Below, piece after piece: positions 1 through 7,415 of a DNA stretch of 64,000 bases (positions are counted from its first letter, which is position 1; every line of letters begins with the position of its first letter). The DNA is taken from the NCBI RefSeq assembly GCF_019130065.1, contig NZ_JAHSPG010000008.1, positions 248,001 through 312,000 on the forward strand, given 5' to 3'. The notes under the pieces were generated by a model. It saw only the letters and a list, made by a program, of their open reading frames with translations. It did not search any database and was not told the origin of the DNA. The DNA is from Pinibacter aurantiacus (lineage in GTDB: Bacteria > Bacteroidota > Bacteroidia > Chitinophagales > Chitinophagaceae). The position numbers and the translations under genes were made by a program.

Positions 1-57
1 TCAGTGATAGAGGTAAAGGCGGGAAATAATGTGGAGATGATTGTGATTGAAAGTTAG
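1..57 (+). CDS. C-terminal end of an unidentified protein (partial)
   Basis: Frame 1 is open from the first base and ends at a TAG at 55-57, giving 18 residues that end in EMIVIES. The alternation of short hydrophobic and charged residues resembles the last beta strand of a beta-sandwich or enzyme domain. Too little is present to name the protein. It is called coding only because the frame runs to a stop just before a gene-end type repeat. Confidence 0.35.
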   Translation, partial: SVIEVKAGNNVEMIVIES

Positions 58-61
58 CAGT

Positions 62-200
62 TTACCACTAAGGCACTAAGGTCACAAAGCCTCACTAAGA
101 ATTTTGCCACAGAGGGACAGAGGACACACAGGAAAGGAATTGAAAAAACTCTTCAAGAAGCTTATAAACCTCGGTGCCTTCTGTGTCTCTGTGGCAATAA
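62..200. repeat. CACTAAG/CCACAGAG composite inverted repeat, copy 1
   Basis: The left part holds iterated CACTAAGG words (62-100). It is followed by an inverted repeat whose arms read TTGCCACAGAGGGACAGAGG (from 103) and CTGTGTCTCTGTGGCAA (181-197). The same two modules occur in reversed order and orientation at 15112-15241, and the CACTAAG part alone at 40562-40664 and 53212-53304. The repeat sits at the 3' end of the gene at 203-502. Open frames read through it are spurious. Confidence 0.75.
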
Positions 201-202
201 TC

Positions 203-502
203 TCAGCCTCGCAGTGGCACTGCCTTCTTCCTCGTGAAGTAGTTCCATATCCACACAATGGTAAAAGTTGGAATAAAATCAAGGCCCGGAAATGCCTCTT
301 CTACAAAATTGAACAGGCCTCCAAATGCACCCTTCCATCCTCCGAAACTTCTATAAAAAATATAGGCAGAAATAGGCGCCCAGATAATATCGATCAATTC
401 TCCCGCACCGGGAAGCAAGTAAGACGCACAACCAATAAGATCCATGAGGATACAGAAAATCAAAGACGGATTTTTAGGATTGCTTATTGCCAGTTTACTC
501 AT
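203..502 (-). CDS. Small two-segment membrane protein, unknown function
   Basis: A 99-residue protein. The start is taken at the ATG at 500-502, because the TTG two codons upstream is a poorer choice. Two hydrophobic stretches are visible: one near residues 10-45, containing ILMDLIGCASYLLPGAGELI, and one near the C-terminus, containing FIPTFTIVWIWNYF. A basic tail suggests a small inner-membrane protein. It lies 9 bases downstream of the lipoprotein gene at 512-961 on the same strand, so the two are probably co-transcribed. I do not recognise a named family. Confidence 0.6.
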   Translation of the reverse strand: MSKLAISNPKNPSLIFCILMDLIGCASYLLPGAGELIDIIWAPISAYIFYRSFGGWKGAFGGLFNFVEEAFPGLDFIPTFTIVWIWNYFTRKKAVPLRG

Positions 503-511
503 GTTCAAAAA

Positions 512-961
512 TTAGTTTAAATATTTACCACATCCTTTAAAAACTTTGCCACTGGTTTGTACTTCAACAGTATGATCGAAAACTTCTCCGCTGGCGCTGT
601 TAATACAAGGTTGATTAATAATGACCACCTTAATAGAGCCCGCATCCACTGTGGCCTTGTAAATGGTGGTGTCACCGTTTTTTACTGCCTCTGGAACCGG
701 TGTGTTTAATGCGGTTACATTTTCTTCCAAAGTCGTGAACCAGATCGCTTTTTGCAGATCTATATCCATTTCCCATGTCGGCTGATCGCCGGACGCTACA
801 AAGTCAATTCCTTCCTTTCTTTTCTTTTCATATTTATCTGTAGATGATGTAGTTGTTGCAGAAGTTGCCTCGTCGTTTTTTTTATCATTATTGCCATTGC
901 AAGAACAAGCCGCGAATGACAAGGTACATAAAACACCGTATGTAAAAATCCTTTTAGTCAT
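512..961 (-). CDS. Lipoprotein with COG3650-like motif
   Basis: A 149-residue precursor with a lipoprotein signal: positively charged start, hydrophobic core and lipobox ending in Cys19 (LSFAAC). A low-complexity linker rich in Asp, Asn, Ser and Thr follows, then a compact domain. The C-terminal half has the pattern NQPCINSASGEVFDHTVEV then FKGCGKYL, like the 'C-D-S-M-S-G ... V-x-V ... GCG' signature of COG3650-type envelope lipoproteins (recognition from memory). The two cysteines probably form a disulfide. It is expected on the periplasmic face of a membrane and is probably in an operon with the downstream membrane protein. Confidence 0.65.
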   Translation of the reverse strand: MTKRIFTYGVLCTLSFAACSCNGNNDKKNDEATSATTTSSTDKYEKKRKEGIDFVASGDQPTWEMDIDLQKAIWFTTLEENVTALNTPVPEAVKNGDTTIYKATVDAGSIKVVIINQPCINSASGEVFDHTVEVQTSGKVFKGCGKYLN

Positions 962-1131
962 GGAATAAAGTTACCTCTTTTAGTGTTTAAAAAATGTTTA
1001 AGCGGATAGTTACAATATGGAGGTTTTATTCACTTGAAATGGCAGATGATTGCATTGTTTACACATCGCACAAACGATTGTTAAAGATTATTATCGTACG
1101 TTTTCATTATTTTGCACAAAAGAACGATTGT

Positions 1132-3045
1132 ATGGCATATCCCTATCAGGTAACAAGTTTAGACCAGTATAACACAGCTTACAAAAAAAGTGTAGACGAT
1201 CCGGAAGCTTTTTGGGGCGATGTTGCGTCCAACTTTTTGTGGCGCAAGCGCTGGGACAAAGTACTGGACTGGAACTTTACTGAACCAAATATAAAATGGT
1301 TCCTCAACGGTAAACTGAACATTACTGAAAACTGCCTCGACCGCCACCTCGGCAGCCTGGGCAATAAACCTGCTATTATTTGGGAGCCAAATGATCCCGA
1401 AGAACACCATCGCGTACTCACTTACAGAGAGCTCCACAATAAAGTTTTACAGTTTGGTAACGTACTAAAAAACAACGGCGTTAAAAAAGGCGATCGTGTT
1501 TGTATTTACATGGGCATGGTGCCGGAACTTGCCGTGGCAGTGCTGGCATGTGCAAGAATTGGCGCTATCCACTCTGTAGTTTTTGGAGGATTTAGTGCAC
1601 AGAGTATTGCCGATCGTTTGCAGGATGCGCAGGCAGAATTTGTTATCACCTGCGACGGCGCTTATCGCGGCAACAAAGAAATTGCGCTTAAGAGCGTGAT
1701 AGACGATGCGTTGATTCAATGCAAATTTGTAAAAAGAGTGATCGTACTAACGCGTACCCGTACCCCGGTAAGTATGATCAAAGGAAGAGACGTTTGGTGG
1801 GAAGATGAAATAAAAAAAGTAGAAACACAAGGCAATCCATACTGCGAAGCAGAAGAAATGGACGCGGAAGATCCGTTGTTCATCTTATATACTTCCGGTT
1901 CTACCGGAAAGCCCAAAGGTGTGGTGCACAGCACAGCCGGTTATATGGTGTACACGGCGTATAGCTTTGTAAACGTGTTTCAATATCAACCCGGCGATAT
2001 TCATTTCTGTACAGCAGATATCGGCTGGATCACGGGGCACAGCTACATTGTTTACGGACCCTTGGCGGCGGGGGCCACAACGCTTATATATGAAGGTATC
2101 CCAACGTTTCCGGATGCAGGTCGCTTCTGGAGCATCGTTGATAAATACAAGGTAAACGTATTGTACACTGCGCCAACAGCCATCAGGTCATTGATGGGCT
2201 TTGGTTTGGGCCCGGTGCAAAATCATGATCTTTCGTCATTGAAAGTTTTAGGAACAGTGGGTGAGCCAATCAATGAGGAAGCATGGCATTGGTACGATGA
2301 GCATATCGGCAAGAAAAAATGCCCGATCGTGGACACATGGTGGCAAACAGAAACCGGTGGTGTGCTGATATCAAACCTTGCAGGAGTAACACCTTCAAAA
2401 CCTTCGTTTGCAACGTTGCCTCTGCCCGGTGTTCAACCAATTTTGGTGGATGAAAGAGGAGAAGAAGTGAAAGGAAATGGAGTGAGTGGAAATCTTTGCA
2501 TCAAGTTTCCATGGCCATCCATTTTGCGAACTACTTATGGCGACCACGAAAGATGCAGGCAAAATTATTTCGCTACCTACAACAACCTGTACTTCACCGG
2601 CGACGGTTGTCTACGCGATGAAAACGGTAACTACCGCATTACAGGTCGTGTAGATGACGTATTAAACGTGAGCGGCCACCGCATTGGAACCGCGGAAGTA
2701 GAAAACGCCATCAACATGCACGCAGGTGTGGTGGAAAGTGCTATTGTTGGTTATCCGCACGATATTAAAGGACAAGGTATTTACGCCTATGTTATTTACC
2801 AGGGTACACATGGTGATGAAGAACTGGCGAGAAAAGATATCACGCAAACTGTATCGCGCATCATTGGTCCAATTGCAAAACCGGATAAGATCCAGTTTGT
2901 AAGCGGTTTGCCAAAAACAAGAAGCGGAAAAATTATGCGCCGCATTCTCAGAAAAATTGCTGAAGGCGAAATGGAAAATCTCGGCGACACAAGCACATTG
3001 CTTGATCCGGGAGTGGTGAATGAGATAAAGGCGGGCAAGATTTAA
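1132..3045 (+). CDS. acs: Acetyl-CoA synthetase
   Basis: Acetate:CoA ligase (AMP-forming), activating acetate with ATP and CoA in the cytoplasm for growth on acetate or for overflow recycling. The protein has 637 residues, close to the usual 640-660. The frame is open further upstream to 994, but the ATG at 1132 begins with the conserved MAYPYQVTSLDQY region, so it was chosen. The adenylation motif YTSGSTGKPKG lies near residue 252, and the C-terminal PKTRSGKIMRR motif with the lysine that is acetylated in this family lies near residue 600. The TAA stop is followed at once by tandem TAACTGAA words. Probably monocistronic. Confidence 0.96.
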   Translation: MAYPYQVTSLDQYNTAYKKSVDDPEAFWGDVASNFLWRKRWDKVLDWNFTEPNIKWFLNGKLNITENCLDRHLGSLGNKPAIIWEPNDPEEHHRVLTYRELHNKVLQFGNVLKNNGVKKGDRVCIYMGMVPELAVAVLACARIGAIHSVVFGGFSAQSIADRLQDAQAEFVITCDGAYRGNKEIALKSVIDDALIQCKFVKRVIVLTRTRTPVSMIKGRDVWWEDEIKKVETQGNPYCEAEEMDAEDPLFILYTSGSTGKPKGVVHSTAGYMVYTAYSFVNVFQYQPGDIHFCTADIGWITGHSYIVYGPLAAGATTLIYEGIPTFPDAGRFWSIVDKYKVNVLYTAPTAIRSLMGFGLGPVQNHDLSSLKVLGTVGEPINEEAWHWYDEHIGKKKCPIVDTWWQTETGGVLISNLAGVTPSKPSFATLPLPGVQPILVDERGEEVKGNGVSGNLCIKFPWPSILRTTYGDHERCRQNYFATYNNLYFTGDGCLRDENGNYRITGRVDDVLNVSGHRIGTAEVENAINMHAGVVESAIVGYPHDIKGQGIYAYVIYQGTHGDEELARKDITQTVSRIIGPIAKPDKIQFVSGLPKTRSGKIMRRILRKIAEGEMENLGDTSTLLDPGVVNEIKAGKI

Positions 3046-3085
3046 TAACTGAATAACTGAATCATTGAATAATTGATTGGTTGCA
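3046..3085. repeat. TAACTGAA octamer arm after acs
   Basis: Four consecutive 8-base words (TAACTGAA, TAACTGAA, TCATTGAA, TAATTGAT) start directly after the acs stop codon. Their inverted partner lies 1.7 kb away at about 4759-4797, on the far side of the lipoprotein gene. The same word family recurs at 59563-59800 and 60941-61033. Confidence 0.75.
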
Positions 3086-3093
3086 GAATCAGT

Positions 3094-3167
3094 CGCTCTC
3101 CGAAGCTTTTAGCTTCGGAGTTTTATTTTGTTGCCTTGGGCAACATCTGTTATCGCCGAAGGCGATA
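3094..3167. repeat. Multi-hairpin element, copy A (short form)
   Basis: Three successive hairpins: CTCCGAAGCTTTTAGCTTCGGAG, TTGCCTTGGGCAA and TATCGCCGAAGGCGATA. This copy lacks the fourth TGCAAG hairpin present in copies at 4633, 8643, 33387 and 59657. It shares the linker GTTTTATTTTGTTG with the copy at 4633, so these two form a direct repeat around the gene between them. Confidence 0.8.
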
Positions 3168-3304
3168 GAAAAATAAAGAACCAGGAATTGCAATTCGCTT
3201 TTCAATACATTTGCTTAACTGCATTTGAATAATCGTGCTTACCCATTAGGTACAACCTTATACTTTCCTCAGATAATTATTTTAAAATTTCAAAACAAAA
3301 AATT

Positions 3305-4618
3305 ATGAGGAAACGTTTCTTTCTATCATTAGCGTGCGCTGCTTTTTTTATTGGTTCTGGTTGTAAACCTGATGCCATTAAACCCGCAAACCCACCGCAG
3401 GCGCAAAACGTAAACATTAGCGGTACTGTTGCGATTACAAATAGCCTTACTGCTGACTACACTTATTACAGTTCCGACGGAGCTGCTGAGAGTGGTACTA
3501 CCTACCAATGGTACAGGGCTGCTGATACTTCGGGTGCGGGTATTGCTTCGATTGTTGGTGCTACATCTAAAACATACATAGTGCAAATTGCTGATGCCGG
3601 CTATTACTTAAAGGTAATGGTTACGCCCGGTGCAGCTACTGGCCTTACACCAGGTATTGCAGCATCTTCGGTCTATACTAAGCAGGTTCCGGGGCTAACT
3701 CCTGTTGCGCAGAATGTAAGTATTAGTGGTACGGTTGCATACACCAATACTCTAACAGCTAGTTACGCTTACTATACTCCTACCGGCGCTACTGAAAGCG
3801 GCACTACTTATCAGTGGTACAGGGCTGCAGATACAGCTGGCACAAGTAAAATGGCTATCAGCGGTGCTACTGCCAAAACTTATGATATAACGGTTGCAGA
3901 CATGAGCTATTACCTTATGGTATCAGTTACGCCCGGCGCGGCTACTGGCCCTACTCCTGGCATTGCTGCTAATTCAGCTTACACTGCACAGGTCCCTAGT
4001 ACTTTTACATTTAATGGTCTTACTTATGGAATTATTAAAAGCCCCACTACTGGCAGGATATGGCTTGATCGCAATCTTGGTGCCACACGGGTGGCGCAAT
4101 CATCTACAGATTACCTGGCTTACGGAGATTTGTATCAGTGGGGACGTCCTGCGGATGGCCATGAAAAAATAAACTGGACCAGCTCTACAACAGGTACACC
4201 CGTAAATGGAACTACCACAACTCTTGCGACTAGCGATATTCCCGGAAATGCATTATTTATCATTTCTTACGACTCTCCATTCGATTGGAGAAGTGACGGC
4301 AACAGTAACAGATGGAATGTTAACCCTCAGATACAGTGTCCCCCTGGATTCCAGGTGCCTACGTACGATCAGTGGAATCAGGAAGCAGATATTAAAGATG
4401 CTGCTACGGCGTTTAGCCTACTTAAATTGCCTGCTGCGGGCCTCCGTAATAACGGCGATGGATTTAGTAGTACCGGTACCGCTGGTGCTTACTGGGGCTC
4501 TACTGCCTTTGTCTCGAACGGGAGCTCAAGCTACAGGTATTTCGCAAGCCCCAGCGCTTTCAGTAGTGTCAACAATTACCGCGTCTTCGGGTTTTCGGTA
4601 CGGTGTATTGCGCAATAG
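3305..4618 (+). CDS. FISUMP-domain lipoprotein with two Ig-like repeats
   Basis: A 437-residue precursor with a lipoprotein signal and lipobox Cys at residue 20 (FIGSGC). Two tandem repeats of about 95 residues follow (roughly 32-125 and 127-222). Each carries the pattern ISGTVA...ESGTTYQWYRAADT...YYL.V.VTPGAATG, an Ig-like or PKD-like fold. The rest (about 225-437) resembles the Fibrobacter succinogenes major paralogous domain: YGDLYQWGR, CPPGFQVPT, AAGLRNNGDGF, GAYWGST and a C-terminal FGFSVRCIAQ. Such proteins are surface lipoproteins, usually from multi-copy families, with no firm biochemical role. The gene is bracketed by two copies of the same multi-hairpin repeat, suggesting it moves or recombines as a unit (inference). 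Confidence 0.8.
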   Translation: MRKRFFLSLACAAFFIGSGCKPDAIKPANPPQAQNVNISGTVAITNSLTADYTYYSSDGAAESGTTYQWYRAADTSGAGIASIVGATSKTYIVQIADAGYYLKVMVTPGAATGLTPGIAASSVYTKQVPGLTPVAQNVSISGTVAYTNTLTASYAYYTPTGATESGTTYQWYRAADTAGTSKMAISGATAKTYDITVADMSYYLMVSVTPGAATGPTPGIAANSAYTAQVPSTFTFNGLTYGIIKSPTTGRIWLDRNLGATRVAQSSTDYLAYGDLYQWGRPADGHEKINWTSSTTGTPVNGTTTTLATSDIPGNALFIISYDSPFDWRSDGNSNRWNVNPQIQCPPGFQVPTYDQWNQEADIKDAATAFSLLKLPAAGLRNNGDGFSSTGTAGAYWGSTAFVSNGSSSYRYFASPSAFSSVNNYRVFGFSVRCIAQ

Positions 4619-4632
4619 ATTCGATTCAACCA

Positions 4633-4738
4633 CGCTCCGAAGCTTTTGGCTTCGGAGTTTTATTTTGTTGTCTTTGGCAACATCTGTTATCATCGAGGGC
4701 GATCAAATATTGATGCAAGGCTATAAGCTTGCATAGCT
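4633..4738. repeat. Multi-hairpin element, copy B (full length)
   Basis: A full unit of about 106 bp: hairpin CTCCGAAGC...GCTTCGGAG, a TTGTC/GGCAA hairpin, a degenerate TATCATCGAGGGCGAT hairpin, and a terminal TGCAAGGCTATAAGCTTGCA hairpin. It starts 14 bases after the lipoprotein stop codon and shares its left half with copy A on the other side of that gene. Confidence 0.8.
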
Positions 4739-4758
4739 AAATACAACCTGCACCTAAT

Positions 4759-4797
4759 ATTCAATTATTCAGTGAATCAATTATTCAATGAATTAAA
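4759..4797. repeat. Inverted partner of the TAACTGAA arm at 3046
   Basis: Iterated ATTCAATTATTCAGTGAATC words, the reverse complement of the arm after acs. Together the two arms enclose copies A and B and the lipoprotein gene. Confidence 0.65.
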
Positions 4798-4802
4798 AAA
4801 AT

Positions 4803-4838
4803 AAACCCCCGAGAACTTCTCGAGGGTTTTATTTTTTA
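4803..4838. terminator. Bidirectional rho-independent terminator
   Basis: Stem CGAGAA/TTCTCG, extended by AACCC/GGGTT, with a T-run on the plus strand and an A-rich run on the left. It lies between the convergent lipoprotein and L,D-transpeptidase genes and could serve both. Confidence 0.7.
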
Positions 4839-4859
4839 AGACGACAGTTGTTAAAAGCC

Positions 4860-5414
4860 TTAATGCTGAATCGTCACTTTAGTTCCCACGGGGATAATAT
4901 CGTATAACTCTTCAATGTCTTCGCGCTTTAATGAAATACAGCCGTTGGTCCAGTTTTGATAATAATCAACAGCCATATCATCGCGGTTCCAGGTGCCATG
5001 AATGCCAATGCCATTGCCAAGTTTAGCATCTTTAGGAACAAGGCCCTGTGCCTTGCGCTGATTAAATTTATCTATATCAACCTGAGTCGGATAATTTAGT
5101 AACATCATTTTGTCCCACTTTTCGTGCGGACGTTTCGAAGCAATTTTGTATTCACCTTCTGGTGTTTTTCTGTCACCCATCACCATTTTATCATCCTGCG
5201 ATTTGCTTCCAAATACTGCCGGATAAGTGGCGAACCAGCCTTCATCATCATACACACTTAATTCGTAGTCGGTTTTCTTGATAACTATGTAGGGAGTTCC
5301 GGATATGTTGTTATGAAAAAAGCGTCTTTTCATAACTCTATGCTCAAGACCTTTAAAAGCGAATAAACCGCTTGCCGCAATCAGAAGGGTAAAAATTAGT
5401 GTTCTCTTTTTCAT
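4860..5414 (-). CDS. L,D-transpeptidase (YkuD family)
   Basis: A 184-residue cell-wall enzyme forming 3-3 peptidoglycan cross-links or attaching proteins to peptidoglycan in the periplasm. The N-terminal 20 residues form a signal peptide or membrane anchor (LIFTLLIAASGLFAF). The YkuD domain spans about residues 41-184. The catalytic signature is clear: His139 in GIGIHGTW and the nucleophile Cys159 in NWTNGCISL. The small length and absence of a peptidoglycan-binding domain match the single-domain group common in Bacteroidota. It is alone between convergent and divergent neighbours. Confidence 0.92.
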   Translation of the reverse strand: MKKRTLIFTLLIAASGLFAFKGLEHRVMKRRFFHNNISGTPYIVIKKTDYELSVYDDEGWFATYPAVFGSKSQDDKMVMGDRKTPEGEYKIASKRPHEKWDKMMLLNYPTQVDIDKFNQRKAQGLVPKDAKLGNGIGIHGTWNRDDMAVDYYQNWTNGCISLKREDIEELYDIIPVGTKVTIQH

Positions 5415-5705
5415 AACTTTTATTGACCTTTTAACAGGAGTAAAGTTTAGCGGGTCCGCATTTTAATTTCTGCTGCTACAACCCAAACGTTTATCCGGGA
5501 GATTTATTTTTTGTGTGGAAAACTTTAACTAATTGAAAATTGAAAGTTGAAAGTTGAAAATGGGATATGGGCGAATGTCATTTTCCCTCCAACACCCCAA
5601 TTATTCAGTTAATCAGTTATTCAATTATTTGCGTCTATCTTTAAGACAGAATTTTTTTTCAAAACTTTAAAATATCCGGCTTCGCTGCTCGTCTACCTTA
5701 ATTAC

Positions 5706-6284
5706 ATGACGGATGCAGCAACGATATCAACCACCGCTATGGCGGAAAGAAAACGTAATATAACCGATACGATCAATGCTTATAGCAAGCGGTTGATGGG
5801 TTTTATACGCAAACGTGTTGATAATGAAGCTGATGCCGAGGATATCCTGCAGGATGTTTTTTACCAGTTCGTCGGAAATACACAGCCGATTGAGCAGCTT
5901 ACCGCATGGTTCTTTACAGTTACCCGGAACAAGATCACCGACAAAAAACGCAAAAAGAAGCCCGATTCAGTAGAAGATATTTACACTTCTGAGGATGGTG
6001 AAACCATTGCCGAGTGGACGGAACTTTTTTCCGAAGGAAACGAAAATCCTGAAACCGCTTACCTGCGCTCTCTTTTTTGGGAAGCATTGGACAGTGCCTT
6101 GAAGGAACTACCAAAAGAACAAAGAGATGTTTTTATCTTAAATGAACTGGAAGGCGTTCCCTTTAAAGAGATCGCCGAACAAACAGGAGAAACAGTAAAC
6201 ACGCTCATCTCCCGCAAACGATATGCAGTATTGCATTTACGGGACAGACTGGGCACTTTGAAAGACGAATTATTAAACTCGTGA
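5706..6284 (+). CDS. ECF-type RNA polymerase sigma factor
   Basis: A 192-residue sigma-70 family factor with only regions 2 and 4. Region 2 lies near residues 25-85 (SKRLMGFIRKRVDNEADAED, then ILQDVF and LTAWFFTVTRNKITD). Region 4 lies near 125-185 (LPKEQRDVFILNELEGVPFK, EIAEQTGETVNTLISRKRYA). It begins a same-strand cluster with a small membrane protein, an HMA-like protein and a 37-codon ORF, which hints at an envelope or metal-stress response. No classical anti-sigma factor is adjacent. The TGA stop is part of a CGTGAAA repeat word. Confidence 0.9.
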   Translation: MTDAATISTTAMAERKRNITDTINAYSKRLMGFIRKRVDNEADAEDILQDVFYQFVGNTQPIEQLTAWFFTVTRNKITDKKRKKKPDSVEDIYTSEDGETIAEWTELFSEGNENPETAYLRSLFWEALDSALKELPKEQRDVFILNELEGVPFKEIAEQTGETVNTLISRKRYAVLHLRDRLGTLKDELLNS

Positions 6285-6361
6285 AACGTGAATGGTGAAA
6301 CGTGAAATGGGTGGTCGAAAAATAAATATTCACGATTAACGATTGACCATTCACGATTACA
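6281..6361. repeat. CGTGAAA heptamer inverted repeat
   Basis: Left arm: CGTGAAA, CGTGAAT, GGTGAAA, CGTGAAA from 6281, overlapping the sigma-factor stop. Right arm, near 6332-6360, read on the minus strand: AATCGTG, AATGGTC, AATCGTT, AATCGTG. Both arms have a 7-base period. A translated upstream extension of the next gene falls in this repeat and was discounted. Confidence 0.75.
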
Positions 6362-6387
6362 ATCACGAAAACAAAAAATTAGAAAAT

Positions 6388-6801
6388 ATGAAACGCGGAT
6401 TTTTCTTTAAAAAATTTATCATGATGCTGTTGTTTGGCACCGCCGCTGTGTTGCTCTTCAGTTTCATTGTAATGAGCTTGTGGAACGGAATTCTTCCTTC
6501 AGTGATACACGTATCAGCCATTACATTTCCACAGGCAATAGGAATACTTGTATTGAGTAAAATTTTGTTCAGCGGATTTAAAGGCGGTCCTCGTCGTGGC
6601 GGCCCATGGGGCGGCGGACCCGGTGCCTGGAAAGAAGGCATGCGCGACAAATGGCAAAAAATGACGCCAGAAGAACAGGAGAAATTCAAACAAAAAATGC
6701 GCGAACGCTGCGGTTCCTGGAGAAGGGGTTTTAATGAACAACAACCGGCAGCAAACACAAGTGCTGCAAACGTAAACACCGGCGAAGGCGGCACAGAATA
6801 A
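6388..6801 (+). CDS. Small membrane protein with Gly-rich hinge and charged tail
   Basis: 137 residues from the ATG at 6388; the frame is open to 6343, but that part lies in the repeat. A basic start is followed by two hydrophobic segments (FIMMLLFGTAAVLLFSFIVM and IHVSAITFPQAIGILVLSKI), then a Gly/Pro/Arg-rich hinge. The cytoplasmic or periplasmic tail contains WQKMTPEEQEKFKQKMRERC, reminiscent of the LTPEQ segments of Spy/CpxP-type metal and stress proteins. Its place directly after an ECF sigma gene makes a sensor or modulator role plausible (inference). No named family was recognised. Confidence 0.65.
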   Translation: MKRGFFFKKFIMMLLFGTAAVLLFSFIVMSLWNGILPSVIHVSAITFPQAIGILVLSKILFSGFKGGPRRGGPWGGGPGAWKEGMRDKWQKMTPEEQEKFKQKMRERCGSWRRGFNEQQPAANTSAANVNTGEGGTE

Positions 6802-6831
6802 ACCAACTACTCTTTATCCAAACTATAACTT

Positions 6832-7047
6832 ATGGAAGTTCTTGTATTCAAAACAAACATTCGACGTAGGCGAAATGTGGAATCGATAGTAAAACACATT
6901 TCAAAGCTTGGAGGCATTATCAGATGGAATGTGGATCTGCATGATAAAGACAAGATCCTGCGCATTGAATCTGATAACCTCTCTCCAAGACATGTTGAAA
7001 ACACACTGCAACACGTAGGATATTATTGTGAGGAATTGCAGGACTAA
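6832..7047 (+). CDS. HMA-like ferredoxin-fold protein lacking CxxC
   Basis: A 71-residue protein whose pattern fits the beta-alpha-beta-beta-alpha-beta heavy-metal-associated fold: VLVFKTNI, a helix with VESIVKHISKL, the strand pair IIRWNVDL and KILRIES, a second helix, and a final YYCEELQD. The CxxC metal site expected in the first loop is absent (NIRRRRNV instead), so copper binding of the usual type is unlikely. It follows the membrane protein by 30 bases on the same strand. A protein-interaction or sensing role is possible (inference). Confidence 0.6.
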   Translation: MEVLVFKTNIRRRRNVESIVKHISKLGGIIRWNVDLHDKDKILRIESDNLSPRHVENTLQHVGYYCEELQD

Positions 7048-7082
7048 ACAACCACCATTAAACACTTAAAAAAGCATTTATT

Positions 7083-7196
7083 ATGTCAAAGAAATTAAGC
7101 TACTTCCTTGTAAACTGGCCGACATTATTGATCGAATTGGCCGACAATATTTCAAGATCCATTACCTGGTTCTTCAAGACCCTCTCCAAAGCGTAA
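7083..7196 (+). CDS. 37-residue hydrophobic peptide ORF
   Basis: ATG at 7083 to TAA at 7194-7196 gives a 37-residue peptide: MSKKLSYFLVNWPTLLIEL, then a short acidic/polar stretch, then ITWFFKTLSKA. Basic ends and an aromatic-rich hydrophobic middle are typical of small membrane-associated peptides. It starts 36 bases after the HMA-like gene on the same strand and could be the last member of the sigma-factor cluster. There is no Shine-Dalgarno, but that is normal here. Its short length means chance cannot be excluded. Confidence 0.4.
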   Translation: MSKKLSYFLVNWPTLLIELADNISRSITWFFKTLSKA

Positions 7197-7415
7197 ATGG
7201 CTTGTAATCAATTGTCAATAAAAATTGTAGAGAAATAGGTTCAATATTCTCATCCCCGTATTTTACCATTCAATATTTGTAAAACGCCACGAAGACCGGA
7301 AAAAACAAATTACCTTCGCGCTTCATTTTCGCCTCAGTATAAAAACAAGTTCCTGCATTTATTTGCTCCTGCCATATGGTTTTGCTGATTGCGAACCAAA
7401 GTTTTACAAAAGAAT

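Noticed and set aside
104-520. Open frame of 138 codons on the plus strand
   Set aside because: It runs through the CACTAAG/CCACAGAG repeat and lies antisense to the better membrane-protein and lipoprotein genes.
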